Of a stretch of 64,000 bases of DNA, positions 26,262 to 35,698 are shown piece after piece. This stretch comes from Neotamlana sedimentorum. Its GTDB lineage: Bacteria > Bacteroidota > Bacteroidia > Flavobacteriales > Flavobacteriaceae. The position numbers and the translations under genes were made by a program. The DNA lies in assembly GCF_000943565.1 (NCBI RefSeq), contig NZ_JTDW01000006.1, positions 124,001-188,000 on the forward strand. The letters are read 5' to 3'. Under the pieces are notes generated by a model. The model searched no databases. It saw nothing but the letters and a program-made list of their open reading frames with translations, and was not told the origin of the DNA. The first letter of the stretch is position 1, and every line of letters begins with the position of its first letter.

Positions 26262-27824
26262 ATGGTAAAAGAAATTCAACTTCGTATTTCTCTAAAGGAA
26301 GAAGAAATCAGTAATATTCTTGTTATAAAATCGGCTATAAAACTAGCCATTAATCAAGACGATATTACGGGAATTAAAGTGTTACGCAAATCTATTGACG
26401 CACGAAAACCAAAAATAATTTTCAATTATAAAGTTGCAGTTTTTATAAAAGAACCTGTTCCAAAATCATCGGAATACAATTTTAATTATAAAGATGTATC
26501 AAAAGCAAAATGCGTTCACATTATTGGTTTTGGTCCTGCGGGCATGTATGCTGCCTTACGTTGTATAGAATTGGGATTTAAACCCATCGTTTTAGAACGC
26601 GGTAAAAACGTTCAAGATCGCCGTCGCGATTTAAGAGCAATAAATCAACATCACGATGTAAACGAAGATTCGAACTATTGTTTTGGAGAAGGCGGTGCAG
26701 GAACATATAGCGATGGCAAACTTTACACCAGAAGTTTAAAACGTGGCGATGTTCGTAGAATTTTCGAAAATCTAGTTTACCATGGTGCAACGCATCAAAT
26801 TTTGGTCGATGCACATCCACATATCGGTACTAATAAGCTACCTAAAGTGGTTCAAAATATTCGTGAAACTATTTTAAACTATGGCGGAGAAATTCATTTT
26901 AATACCCGTGTCACCGATTTTGTAATTAAAAACAATACAATAAATGCTTTAATTTTAAACGACACAGAAGAAACGCCCGTTGAAAAGGTAATTTTAGCAA
27001 CCGGACATTCTGCTCGCGATATTTTTTACCTTCTACATAAAAAACAAATAGCAATTGAAGCAAAATCGTTTGCTATGGGTGTTCGCGTAGAGCATCCGCA
27101 ACAAATTATAGATTCAATTCAGTTCCATTGTTCTGGAGACAGACACGAATTATTACCAGCCGCATCCTATAGTTTAGTTCAACAAGTAAACGGACGAGGT
27201 GTATATAGTTTTTGCATGTGTCCTGGAGGCTTTATTGTGCCTGCAGCAACAGCAAATGGCGAAGTTGTTGTAAATGGCATGTCACCATCCAAACGCAATA
27301 ACCAATTTGCCAATTCTGGCATCGTGGTAGAAATTGACGTGAATAACGATTTACCAAAATACAACCAGTTTGGTGCGCTTAAAGGACTTGAATACCAAAA
27401 GAATTTAGAAAAATTAGCTTTTACATCTGGAGGTCGAAGTCAGGTTGCACCTGCCCAACGTTTAACAGATTTTGTTGACGGAAAACTATCGAACAACTTA
27501 AACGCAACCTCGTATCAACCGGGAATAAACAGCGCACCATTACATTCTCTACTTCCAAAATTAATTGGAAGCAGATTACGAAAAGGATTTGCGGCTTTTG
27601 GTGATAAAATGAAAGGTTATTACACCGAACAAGCCAACATTATTGGCGTAGAATCCAGAACCTCATCGCCAGTTTCAATTCCAAGAACCACTACCTTAGA
27701 ACACCCTGAAATAACTAATTTATTTCCTTGCGGCGAAGGTGCCGGATATGCTGGAGGAATTATTTCGGCTGCTATGGATGGTGAACGTTGCGCCGAAGCT
27801 GCAACTAATAACTTGAAGTTATAA
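26262..27824 (+). CDS. FAD-dependent oxidoreductase, COG2509 type
   Basis: This is a 520-residue flavoprotein. An N-terminal ~80-residue domain precedes the FAD-binding Rossmann motif HIIGFGPAGMYAALRCIELG. Further family marks are ERGKNVQDRRRD, YCFGEGGAGTYSDGKLYTR, and the C-terminal PCGEGAGYAGGIISAAMDG. Members are annotated only as FAD-dependent dehydrogenase; the substrate is unknown. A short hairpin (AGGTG/CACCT, 26236-26249) lies just before the start. The fabD promoter lies right after this gene's end. Confidence 0.88.
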   Translation: MVKEIQLRISLKEEEISNILVIKSAIKLAINQDDITGIKVLRKSIDARKPKIIFNYKVAVFIKEPVPKSSEYNFNYKDVSKAKCVHIIGFGPAGMYAALRCIELGFKPIVLERGKNVQDRRRDLRAINQHHDVNEDSNYCFGEGGAGTYSDGKLYTRSLKRGDVRRIFENLVYHGATHQILVDAHPHIGTNKLPKVVQNIRETILNYGGEIHFNTRVTDFVIKNNTINALILNDTEETPVEKVILATGHSARDIFYLLHKKQIAIEAKSFAMGVRVEHPQQIIDSIQFHCSGDRHELLPAASYSLVQQVNGRGVYSFCMCPGGFIVPAATANGEVVVNGMSPSKRNNQFANSGIVVEIDVNNDLPKYNQFGALKGLEYQKNLEKLAFTSGGRSQVAPAQRLTDFVDGKLSNNLNATSYQPGINSAPLHSLLPKLIGSRLRKGFAAFGDKMKGYYTEQANIIGVESRTSSPVSIPRTTTLEHPEITNLFPCGEGAGYAGGIISAAMDGERCAEAATNNLKL

Positions 27825-27840
27825 TTAATTACTACTTTTG
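27813..27840 (+). promoter_or_regulatory. Promoter of fabD-lspA
   Basis: TTG at 27813-27815, 17 bases, TACTTTTG at 27833-27840: a full consensus match. The TTG lies inside the last codons of the preceding gene. Transcription would start near 27846, 14 bases before the fabD ATG. Confidence 0.65.
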
Positions 27841-27859
27841 CAAAACTAAATAATAAAAC

Positions 27860-28753
27860 ATGAACGCATATATTTTCCCGGGACAAGGTGCGCAATTTTC
27901 AGGAATGGGTTTAGACCTTTATGAAAATTCACCACTAGCACAAGAATTATTTGAACAAGCAAATAGCATTTTAGGTTTCAACATTACAGATATAATGTTT
28001 GAAGGAACTACTGAAGCCTTAAAAGAAACTAAAGTAACTCAACCAGCTATTTTTTTACATTCGGTAATTTTGGCTAAAACATTAGGCGATAGTTTTAAAC
28101 CAGATATGGTTGCAGGACATTCTCTAGGTGAATTTTCGGCATTAGTTGCAAGTGGTGCATTAAATTTTGAAGACGCATTAAGTTTAGTTTCAAAACGTGC
28201 GTTAGCTATGCAAAAAGCATGTGAAATTAAACCAAGCACAATGGCTGCCGTTTTAGGCCTAGAAGATAATATTGTTGAAGAAACTTGTGCGAATACCGAA
28301 GGTATTGTTGTTGCTGCAAACTACAACTGTCCAGGACAATTAGTTATTTCTGGTGAAATTGAAGCTATTAATGCGGCTTGCGAAACCTTAAAAACAGTAG
28401 GTGCACGTCGAGCATTAGTATTACCTGTAGGTGGTGCTTTTCACTCACCTTTAATGGAGCCTGCACGCGAAGAGTTAGCTGCAGCTATAGAAAGCACAAC
28501 ATTTAATAAACCTAATTGCCCAATTTACCAAAACGTAACAGCCAATGCTGTAATCGATGAAATAGCGATTAAAACCAACCTAATTTCGCAGCTTACGGCT
28601 CCTGTAAAATGGACTCAATCTGTGCAGCAAATGATTGCAGATGGTGCCACTTTGTTTACAGAAGTTGGACCTGGTAAAGTGCTACAAGGCTTAGTAAAAA
28701 AAATAAATAGACAAGCTGAAGTTACTTCTGCAACTTTAGAAACAATTAGCTAA
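27860..28753 (+). CDS. fabD: Malonyl-CoA:ACP transacylase
   Basis: FabD loads malonyl groups onto acyl carrier protein for fatty acid synthesis. The 297-residue protein starts MNAYIFPGQGAQFSGMG, has the active-site serine in VAGHSLGEFSAL and the catalytic histidine in GGAFHSPLMEPA, and closes with EVGPGKVLQGL. The length is normal. lspA follows after 2 bases, so the two are cotranscribed. Confidence 0.96.
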   Translation: MNAYIFPGQGAQFSGMGLDLYENSPLAQELFEQANSILGFNITDIMFEGTTEALKETKVTQPAIFLHSVILAKTLGDSFKPDMVAGHSLGEFSALVASGALNFEDALSLVSKRALAMQKACEIKPSTMAAVLGLEDNIVEETCANTEGIVVAANYNCPGQLVISGEIEAINAACETLKTVGARRALVLPVGGAFHSPLMEPAREELAAAIESTTFNKPNCPIYQNVTANAVIDEIAIKTNLISQLTAPVKWTQSVQQMIADGATLFTEVGPGKVLQGLVKKINRQAEVTSATLETIS

Positions 28754-28755
28754 AA

Positions 28756-29268
28756 ATGAAATTTACCAAACGCTCTATTTTTATAACAGTTGTTATTGTT
28801 TTAACAATTGCAGTAGATCAAATTTCTAAAGTTTTAGTAAGAGCCAATGTTATTGGACAAACAGAAACACAACCAAGTGAACGAATTTCTATTATTGGTG
28901 ATAGTTTTTGGTTAATGAATGTTGAAAACACAGGAGCTTTTCTAGGTATGGGTAGCGATTTAAACCCAACCTTAAGATTAATTTTATTACTTATTTTACC
29001 AATATTAGTTTTAGGATTTGTTTTACGATACATTATAAAAGATAAAAGTTTAGACAACTGGTCTCTTTTTGCCTATGCTAGTATAATTGGTGGAGGCATT
29101 GCCAATATTTACGACAGGATTTTTTTAGGTTCGGTTACCGACTTTCTGTTTATAGATTTAGGTAGTGTTTTTAAAACAGGTATTTTTAATATGGCCGATG
29201 TTTCGGTTACTACTGGAATGATAATTTTAATATTTACCAACTTTAAAACGAAAAAGGCTGCTAATTAA
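28756..29268 (+). CDS. lspA: Lipoprotein signal peptidase (signal peptidase II)
   Basis: LspA cleaves prolipoprotein signal peptides in the inner membrane. The 170-residue protein has four predicted membrane helices and the aspartic protease motifs ANIYDRIFLGSVTDFLFID and FNMADVSVTTG. The motif NTGAFLGM is also typical. Its last codons run into a bidirectional terminator. The many lipoproteins in this window (15337, 32902, 35095, 46634) are expected substrates. Confidence 0.93.
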   Translation: MKFTKRSIFITVVIVLTIAVDQISKVLVRANVIGQTETQPSERISIIGDSFWLMNVENTGAFLGMGSDLNPTLRLILLLILPILVLGFVLRYIIKDKSLDNWSLFAYASIIGGGIANIYDRIFLGSVTDFLFIDLGSVFKTGIFNMADVSVTTGMIILIFTNFKTKKAAN

Positions 29269-29287
29269 AAGCAGCCTTTTTCGTTTT
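29245..29287. terminator. Bidirectional terminator between lspA and galE
   Basis: AAAACGAAAAAGGCTGC (29245-29261) and GCAGCCTTTTTCGTTTT (29271-29287) form a perfect 17-bp stem. Its 5' arm overlaps the end of lspA. Confidence 0.85.
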
Positions 29288-29308
29288 ATATAAATGTTGA
29301 ATGTATCA

Positions 29309-30331
29309 CTATTTTCCTCTTACCTTTTTTTCCCATTTCCAAGCCGAAGCCATGGCATCATCTAAACTTAGTTTGGTTTCCCAGCCTAATTCATTTTTAG
29401 CTTTTTGAGTATCGGCATAGGCAGAAATAACATCTCCAGCCCTTCTATCTACTAATTTATAGTTTAATTTTTCTCCCGAAACTTTCTCAAAAGATTTTAT
29501 AACTTCTAAAACAGAACTTCCTGTACCAGTACCAAGATTAAAGGTTTCGTATTGTTTTTTATTTTTACCTTTTAATAACCTCTGTAATGCTACTACATGC
29601 GCCTTTGCCAAATCTACTACGTGAATATAGTCACGAATACAAGTTCCATCTGGCGTTGGGTAATCGTCTCCAAAAACCGACAGTTGTTCTCTTAAACCAA
29701 TTGCTGTTTGCGTTATAAATGGCACTAAATTTTGAGGCACACCCAAAGGCAACTCTCCTATATTAGCCGATTCGTGCGCTCCAATTGGATTAAAATATCG
29801 TAATGCAATAGCTTTTATACTAGGTATAGCATTACATGTGTCTTGAATTATTTCTTCACCAATTTGCTTTGTATTTCCATATGGAGACTCAGCTAACTTT
29901 ACAGCTGCATCTTCTGTAATTGGTAATTTATCGGCCTGTCCATAAACCGTACAAGACGAACTAAAAATAAAATTAGCCTCTGGTAATTTCTTTAATTCTT
30001 TTAAAATATAAACTAAAGATCCTACATTATTTTCATAATACATTAATGGTTCTTTTACACTTTCCCCTACAGCTTTATTAGCTGCAAAATGTATTACGCC
30101 TTTTAAGTCGCTATGTTTTTTAAAGAATGATTCAACGGCAGATTTTTCCTTTAAATCTAATTTTTCAAAAACTGGTGTTTTTCCAGTAATTGCATTAATA
30201 CCATCTAAAACTTTTTCAGAAGAATTAGATAAATCATCTATAATTACAACTTCGAAGCCTTCGTTTTGCAATTCTACAACGGTATGAGACCCAATGAAGC
30301 CTAATCCGCCAGTGACTAAAATTTTACTCAT
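29309..30331 (-). CDS. galE: UDP-glucose 4-epimerase
   Basis: GalE interconverts UDP-glucose and UDP-galactose. The 340-residue protein has the NAD-binding GGLGFIGSHTVVEL motif, FSSSCTVYG, the catalytic YGNTK of the SDR family, RYFNPIGAHES, and DGTCIRDYIHVVDLA. Length is standard. Its start overlaps the end of the DegT aminotransferase gene by 8 bases, so the two are translated from one transcript, suggesting a shared role in surface sugar synthesis. Confidence 0.95.
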   Translation of the reverse strand: MSKILVTGGLGFIGSHTVVELQNEGFEVVIIDDLSNSSEKVLDGINAITGKTPVFEKLDLKEKSAVESFFKKHSDLKGVIHFAANKAVGESVKEPLMYYENNVGSLVYILKELKKLPEANFIFSSSCTVYGQADKLPITEDAAVKLAESPYGNTKQIGEEIIQDTCNAIPSIKAIALRYFNPIGAHESANIGELPLGVPQNLVPFITQTAIGLREQLSVFGDDYPTPDGTCIRDYIHVVDLAKAHVVALQRLLKGKNKKQYETFNLGTGTGSSVLEVIKSFEKVSGEKLNYKLVDRRAGDVISAYADTQKAKNELGWETKLSLDDAMASAWKWEKKVRGK

Positions 30332-31454
30332 TTAAAAAATTTATTATGGTTGATGTTATGTATGCAATTTGTTCATCATCTAACTCGGTATGCATTGGCA
30401 AAGAAATAACTTCTTGCACGAGTTGATTGGTTACTATAAAATCGTCTTCATTATATCTTTTTTCATCGGCATAAGCTTTTTGTTTATGCAACGGAATAGG
30501 ATAATACACTCCACAAGGAATTCCTTTTTCGTTTAAATGCTTTACTAAAGCATCGCGATTACCCGATTTAATTCTTAAAGTATACTGATGGAAAACATGA
30601 CCGTGTTCGTTTCGGAATGGAAGAATGACAGCGTCTATATTTTTTAAAGCCTCGTCGTATTTTTCAGCAGCACCTTGTCTGGCTTTATTATATGCATCTA
30701 ATTTTGGTAATTTAGCGTCTAAAACTGCAGCTTGAATACTATCTAACCTAGAATTAACACCTACAACATCATGATGATAGCGCTCATACATACCATGATT
30801 TACAATACCACGAATGGTATGCGCTAAATCATCATTGTTTGTAAAAATAGCTCCACCATCACCATAACAACCTAAATTTTTTGATGGAAAAAATGATGTA
30901 GCACCAACATCTCCTATGGTTCCTGCCTTAAATATTTGTCCGTTATTACTTTTATAACTCGCACCAATAGCCTGAGCATTATCTTCAATAACATACAGGC
31001 TGTGTTCTTTAGCAATCTCCATGATGGCATCCATATTAGCACATTGCCCAAATAAATGCACAGGAACAATAGCTTTTGTTTTAGGAGTGACGGCTTTTTT
31101 TATAGCGTCGATGTTTATATTAAAATCATCCGGGTTTACATCAACTAAAACTGGTGTTAATTGTAAAAGAGCAATTACCTCAACGGTTGCGGCAAAGGTA
31201 AAATCAGCAGTGATTACCTCATCGCCTGGTTTTAAACCCAAACTCATCATTGCAATTTGTAAAGCATCGGTACCGTTAGCGCAAGGAATAACGTGTTTTA
31301 CACCTAAATATTCTTGTAAATGCTTTTGAAATTCATGAACCTTTGGTCCGTTAATATATGCTGTGTTTTCTAGAACTTCTTCAATCGAAGCGTTAACAGT
31401 AGTTTTTATATCGTTGTATTGACCCTTAAGGTCTACCATTTGTATTTTCTTCAT
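30324..31454 (-). CDS. DegT/DnrJ/EryC1/StrS-family sugar aminotransferase
   Basis: This is a 376-residue PLP-dependent aminotransferase acting on nucleotide-linked keto sugars. Marks: GTDALQIAMMSLGLKPGDEV, VIEDNAQAIGA, and the PLP-lysine region SFFPSKNLGCYGDGGA. This group supplies amino sugars for lipopolysaccharide or capsule. The exact sugar cannot be told. It lies upstream of galE with overlapping reading frames and diverges from waaA, another lipopolysaccharide gene. Confidence 0.92.
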   Translation of the reverse strand: MKKIQMVDLKGQYNDIKTTVNASIEEVLENTAYINGPKVHEFQKHLQEYLGVKHVIPCANGTDALQIAMMSLGLKPGDEVITADFTFAATVEVIALLQLTPVLVDVNPDDFNINIDAIKKAVTPKTKAIVPVHLFGQCANMDAIMEIAKEHSLYVIEDNAQAIGASYKSNNGQIFKAGTIGDVGATSFFPSKNLGCYGDGGAIFTNNDDLAHTIRGIVNHGMYERYHHDVVGVNSRLDSIQAAVLDAKLPKLDAYNKARQGAAEKYDEALKNIDAVILPFRNEHGHVFHQYTLRIKSGNRDALVKHLNEKGIPCGVYYPIPLHKQKAYADEKRYNEDDFIVTNQLVQEVISLPMHTELDDEQIAYITSTIINFLNE

Positions 31455-31605
31455 CTAAAAATTATTAAAGTCTTCTGTATAAGTTAATAAGACCTACTTA
31501 TTTACATTGCTTTACCTAGCGTTGTTGGTTACGAAATTACAAAATTCGACTTTGTTATCACTAATTTTAATTCAAAAGAAATGTATTTTAGCATAAAATT
31601 AAAGT

Positions 31606-32841
31606 TTGAGTTTTTTATATAATATCACGATACAAGCCTCTGGATTGGTTTTAAAAGGTATTGCTCCTTTTAATGAAAAAATAAAAAAAGGAGTTTTAGG
31701 CCGAAAAGAAACCTTTTCAATTTTAAAACAAAACATAGAAAAAACCGATAAAACATTATGGTTTCATTGTGCTTCTTTGGGCGAATACGAACAAGGATTA
31801 CCGGTATTTAAAGCACTTAGAGCACATTATAAAAACCATATCATTGTACTCAGTTTTTTTTCGCCTTCGGGTTACGATATTCGTAAAAATTCACCTATTG
31901 CCGACGTTGTAGTATATCTTCCTTTAGACAGTAAAAAAAATGCAGTTACCTTTTTAAATATTGTAAAGCCCGAACTTACAGTTTTTGTTAAATATGATAT
32001 TTGGCCAAACATTTTGACTGAACTTAAAAATCGTGGATTACGAGCCATTTTAATTTCGGCCGCTTTTAGAAAAAATCAAAGTTATTTTAAGTTTTATGGA
32101 CACTTCTTTAAAAAGGCACTATTTGCTTTCGAATACATTTTCACTCAAAACGAAAGCAGCAAAAAACTACTAGAAAGTATAAATTACAAAAATGTTTCTG
32201 TATCTGGAGACACGCGCTTCGATAGAGTTTCAAGCCAATTAAAGTTAGACAACAACCTTCCTTTTATTCAAGATTTTAAAGACACTAAACTTTGTGTTGT
32301 AGCTGGTAGCACATGGCCCGAAGGCGAACGCTTTTTATCTAATTTCATAAACACCCATAACGATTTAGACGTAAAATATATAATTGCACCACACAATATT
32401 AAAACCGGTGAAATTCTTAATTTAAAATCAAGTTTACATTGTAAAACTGTTTTATATTCAGAAAAATCAAATAACAACCTAAAAGAAGCCAAAGTCTTTA
32501 TTGTAGATACGATTGGTATTTTATCCAAAATTTACAATTATGCAAATATTGCTTACGTTGGTGGTGCTTTAGGAAACACTGGGTTACACAACACTTTGGA
32601 ACCAGCAGTATTTGGGATACCAATAATTATAGGCAATAACCATTCAAAATTTCCTGAGGCGGCTTCTATGATTTCGCACGGCGGCATGTTTTCAATTTCT
32701 AACCAAACCGAATTTAACAATAGCTTAAACAAGCTTATTAAAAACGAAACATTTCGATTACAATCTGGCCGAAAAAATTTACAATATATTAAAGAAAATA
32801 GAGGCGCCGTAATCCAGATAGTCAACTATCTTCGTATATAA
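31606..32841 (+). CDS. waaA: 3-deoxy-D-manno-octulosonic acid (Kdo) transferase
   Basis: This enzyme adds Kdo from CMP-Kdo to lipid A at the inner membrane (glycosyltransferase family 30). The 411-residue protein starts with TTG at 31606; the nearest upstream ATG is out of frame. Motifs: FHCASLGEYEQGLPV, FVKYDIWPN, SGDTRFDRV, VAGSTWPEGE, and AYVGGALGNTGLHNTLEPA. The N-terminal membrane segment usual in the family is short here (MSFLYNITIQASGLVLKG). Confidence 0.93.
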   Translation: MSFLYNITIQASGLVLKGIAPFNEKIKKGVLGRKETFSILKQNIEKTDKTLWFHCASLGEYEQGLPVFKALRAHYKNHIIVLSFFSPSGYDIRKNSPIADVVVYLPLDSKKNAVTFLNIVKPELTVFVKYDIWPNILTELKNRGLRAILISAAFRKNQSYFKFYGHFFKKALFAFEYIFTQNESSKKLLESINYKNVSVSGDTRFDRVSSQLKLDNNLPFIQDFKDTKLCVVAGSTWPEGERFLSNFINTHNDLDVKYIIAPHNIKTGEILNLKSSLHCKTVLYSEKSNNNLKEAKVFIVDTIGILSKIYNYANIAYVGGALGNTGLHNTLEPAVFGIPIIIGNNHSKFPEAASMISHGGMFSISNQTEFNNSLNKLIKNETFRLQSGRKNLQYIKENRGAVIQIVNYLRI

Positions 32842-32901
32842 AAACAAAACCTAAATAATATTAAATATCATTACAAATTCATTAACAAATAATATAAACC
32901 A

Positions 32902-33285
32902 ATGAAAAAATTAATTTTAAGTTCAGTTTTTATTTTAGCTTTAAGCTTAACCTTTACATCATGTAGAGACACAAAAAATGCCGATTCTGCTGAAGAAGCT
33001 TTAGAAAACGCTGCCGATGCAACCGAAAACGCTTTAGAAAAAGCTGGTGATGCCGTAGATAACGCAGTAGATAGTGCTGACAAAGCAATTGACGATGCTG
33101 TTGATGCTGCCGAAGGTGCTGCTGAAAAAACTGGAGATGCTATTGAAAGCGCTGTAGATTCTGCAAAAGATGCAGCTAATAAAGCTGGAGAATCTGTAGA
33201 TAATGCAGTTGAATCTTCAAAAGAGTCGTTAAAAAAAGCAGGTGATGCTGTAGAAAAAAAAGTTAACGATTTAAAAGAACAATAA
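32902..33285 (+). CDS. Small Ala-rich lipoprotein with amphipathic helical repeats
   Basis: This is a 127-residue predicted lipoprotein: signal MKKLILSSVFILALSLTFTSC with lipobox TFTSC. The mature part is nearly all Ala, Asp, Glu, Lys, Val and Ser, in repeats like GDAVDNAVDSADKAIDDAV and GDAIESAVDSAKDAANKAG. This gives a long amphipathic helix reminiscent of YtxH or LEA-type proteins. The function is unknown; an envelope-stress or spacer role is a guess. It has its own strong terminator, which points to a small single-gene unit. Confidence 0.75.
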   Translation: MKKLILSSVFILALSLTFTSCRDTKNADSAEEALENAADATENALEKAGDAVDNAVDSADKAIDDAVDAAEGAAEKTGDAIESAVDSAKDAANKAGESVDNAVESSKESLKKAGDAVEKKVNDLKEQ

Positions 33286-33313
33286 AAGTTAGCTTACTTT
33301 TATCAATAAACTT

Positions 33314-33342
33314 TAAAAACCGCTAAAAAGCGGTTTTTTTTA
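33314..33342 (+). terminator. Terminator after the Ala-rich lipoprotein gene
   Basis: AAAAACCGCT, loop AAAA, AGCGGTTTTT plus further T: a GC-capped stem with a U-run, 29 bases after the stop codon. Confidence 0.85.
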
Positions 33343-33382
33343 TTAAATTTAAGCCCTAGAATCCCAATTGATTAAGGAAACG

Positions 33383-35110
33383 ATGTATACCCCCTATAAA
33401 ATAAATTTCTTTTTCATTTTATTCATTTCGACTGTTTTTTCGATGTCCGCTCAAAAAAATGAGATTGTAACTGAATTTATAGATAGTGGCACTATTTATA
33501 AAAATGCCAACAATACAACTGCCTTAATACAGTTTGAAGAATTTGATAAATGTATTGTTACTAGTTTCGTTGGAAAATACACATATAAAGTTAAATTTAA
33601 AGGAGTTGAAGGTTATGTTCGCGATAGGTTTCTTTTAGTTAATGAAGCCATGATGGATTTATATTTCAATTATGAAGAAACGCAAAAACTAAAAGCCATA
33701 AAATCTCGCGGAAAAAGTGCAAAAGATTTAGAAATTATAGCACAACTAAAACAAGATTCTACTAACCAAGTTGAAGAAAAACGAAAACAAAGTGACGCTT
33801 TAAAATCGGAACAGTTACGATTGGCAAACCTAAAACATCAAAAAACTCAAGATTCTGTTGCGAAAATTAAAGCTGAAGAAATTCGTTTGGCAAAAATACG
33901 TTTAGAAAACTTAAAGCACCAACGTCAGCAAGACTCTATTGCTAAAGTGCAAGCAGAAATAGCTAAAGCCGAAAAACTTAAACTTGAGCAACTTAAACAA
34001 AAACGTATTCAAGATTCTATTTCTAAATTGAAAACTGAAGAGATTCGTCTAGCAAAAATCCGTTTAGAAAACTTAAAGCATCAGCGTCAGCAAGACTCTA
34101 TTGCTAAAGTGAAAGCAGAAATAGCTAAAGCTGAAAAACTTAAACTGGAGCAACTTAAACAAAAACGTATTCAAGATTCTATTGCTAAAGCGAAAGCTGA
34201 AGAAGCGCGCCTGGAAAAAATCCGTTTAGAAAACTTAAAATACCAACGTCAGCAAGACTCTATTGCTAAAGTGAAAGCAGAAATAGCGAAAGCCGAAAAA
34301 CTAAAGCTTGAGCAACTTAAACAAAAACGAATTCAAGATTCTATTACAAAAGCGAAAGCTGAAGAAGCGCGTCTGGAAAAAATCCGCTTAGAAAACTTAA
34401 AATACCAACGTCAGCAAGACTCTATTGCTAAAGCGCAAGCAGAAATAGCTAAAGCAGAAAAACTAAAACTTGAGCAACTTAAACAAAAGCGTATTCAAGA
34501 TTCTATTGCAAAAGCGAAAGCCAACGCGCAGGATGATGCTATAGATAGAGCTAAACAAATAGAAAAACGCAAACAACTAATTGCAGAAGCTGCCGAAAAA
34601 CAGCGTTTAGAAACCATAGAAAAGCAGCGTATTGCAGACTCAATAACCAAAGCCCGGTCTACCGAAACAATGAGTCAAGACCAAGCCTACCGAAACACGT
34701 GCCATTATTACATAAATGAATACGATAGTTTTAACCATCAACAATTAATAATTACAGAAAAATACTTTATAAGCGAGCAACTTAACATTGAGCTTTTACG
34801 TGAAGGAAGCACTACCAAAATTCATTTTAATTTCTCCGAAAATTTAGGCTGTGTAGATTACGTTCCGAGTAGACGATCGAGCGTTCGCGTTATTCTAGAA
34901 AACGGACAAGGTTTAACCTTTTATCATTCTGGAAGTTTAGACTGTAATTTATTTAGTTTAAAGGCCAATTTACCAGAATCGTATTTAAACCTTTTAAAGC
35001 AATCTCCTATTAAATCGATTAATTTAAAAGCATCGAAAGGCGCTGTTCTAATAACCGATATTAATTATAAAGACTTCTTTATTGAAAAGCTAAAATGCAT
35101 CGAATACTAA
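33383..35110 (+). CDS. Secreted protein with tandem 54-residue helical repeats
   Basis: This is a 575-residue exported protein with a signal peptide (MYTPYKINFFFILFISTVFSMSAQ). The ATG at 33383 is preferred over an in-frame TTG at 33368. Residues ~25-95 look like a small beta domain, perhaps SH3-like (KVKFKGVEGYVRDRFLLV). A long, highly charged helical region follows. It contains four near-identical 54-residue repeats, each built from two 27-residue halves ending QDSIA. The C-terminal ~140 residues form a second globular domain (HYYINEYDSFNHQQL, TDINYKDFFIEKL). No family is recognised. The stop overlaps the next gene by 16 bases. Confidence 0.75.
   Translation: MYTPYKINFFFILFISTVFSMSAQKNEIVTEFIDSGTIYKNANNTTALIQFEEFDKCIVTSFVGKYTYKVKFKGVEGYVRDRFLLVNEAMMDLYFNYEETQKLKAIKSRGKSAKDLEIIAQLKQDSTNQVEEKRKQSDALKSEQLRLANLKHQKTQDSVAKIKAEEIRLAKIRLENLKHQRQQDSIAKVQAEIAKAEKLKLEQLKQKRIQDSISKLKTEEIRLAKIRLENLKHQRQQDSIAKVKAEIAKAEKLKLEQLKQKRIQDSIAKAKAEEARLEKIRLENLKYQRQQDSIAKVKAEIAKAEKLKLEQLKQKRIQDSITKAKAEEARLEKIRLENLKYQRQQDSIAKAQAEIAKAEKLKLEQLKQKRIQDSIAKAKANAQDDAIDRAKQIEKRKQLIAEAAEKQRLETIEKQRIADSITKARSTETMSQDQAYRNTCHYYINEYDSFNHQQLIITEKYFISEQLNIELLREGSTTKIHFNFSENLGCVDYVPSRRSSVRVILENGQGLTFYHSGSLDCNLFSLKANLPESYLNLLKQSPIKSINLKASKGAVLITDINYKDFFIEKLKCIEY
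33863..34510 (+). repeat. Four tandem 162-bp repeats inside the helical protein gene
   Basis: Units start at 33863, 34025, 34187 and 34349, each exactly 162 bases (54 codons). Much of each unit is identical at DNA level, for example the block encoding QRQQDSIAK, indicating recent duplication or gene conversion. Confidence 0.85.
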
Positions 35111-35697
35111 TTACTATTTCGTTCATTTCTGTTTTTGGCTTTATAAGCTGTAAGAACTCGACCGAAAACGGCATTAATTTAGCTCATGCTAAACGTTATA
35201 TACAAGGGCTTAATTTATCTAACAAAGCACAAATTTCAGATTTAATTTCAGATAGTTTAACAACAGTTATTCCTGCGTACAATTATAAAGTAGCTTATTC
35301 AAAACCAGATTATTTAAATAATTGGTTAAAATGGGATTCTGTTTTCAATCCGTCGTATACTATTTTAAAAATTGAAGCAGAAGCCGATTTTGTAAAAGTA
35401 AAAGTTTCAAAAACCGATGAACGCATTAACTTTTTTATGGGAGAACCTTTTATTACAAACGAAGTTTTTCACTTTAAAAACAACAAAATAGTTTCAATTG
35501 AAACCACCTATTTAAATTTTAATGAGGATGTTTGGGAAACTAATAAATCGAATTTTTTTAACTGGATTGAGACTCATGACCCTAATTTAAAAAACTTCAT
35601 GTACAACCAAACAGAGACAGGTGGAATAAAGTTAAAAAGAGCGATTGAACTTTATAGGCAACAACAGAAGCAGGAAATTACACCAATTTATGAATAA
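35095..35697 (+). CDS. Predicted lipoprotein of unknown function
   Basis: This is a 200-residue protein. MHRILITISFISVFGFISC is a lipoprotein signal with lipobox FISC. The mature part shows an alternating helix-strand pattern (KWDSVFNPSYTILKIEAEAD, FVKVKVSKTDERI, ITNEVFHFKNNKIVSIETTY) that resembles the NTF2/SnoaL cone fold, but this is only an impression. The start lies 16 bases inside the preceding repeat-protein gene, so translation is probably coupled and the two may act together in the envelope. Confidence 0.7.
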   Translation: MHRILITISFISVFGFISCKNSTENGINLAHAKRYIQGLNLSNKAQISDLISDSLTTVIPAYNYKVAYSKPDYLNNWLKWDSVFNPSYTILKIEAEADFVKVKVSKTDERINFFMGEPFITNEVFHFKNNKIVSIETTYLNFNEDVWETNKSNFFNWIETHDPNLKNFMYNQTETGGIKLKRAIELYRQQQKQEITPIYE

Positions 35698-35698
35698 A

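Noticed and set aside
33863-34510. Possible CRISPR-like or mobile repeat array
   Set aside because: The 162-bp units are in frame within a coding sequence and have no spacers; they are protein repeats.
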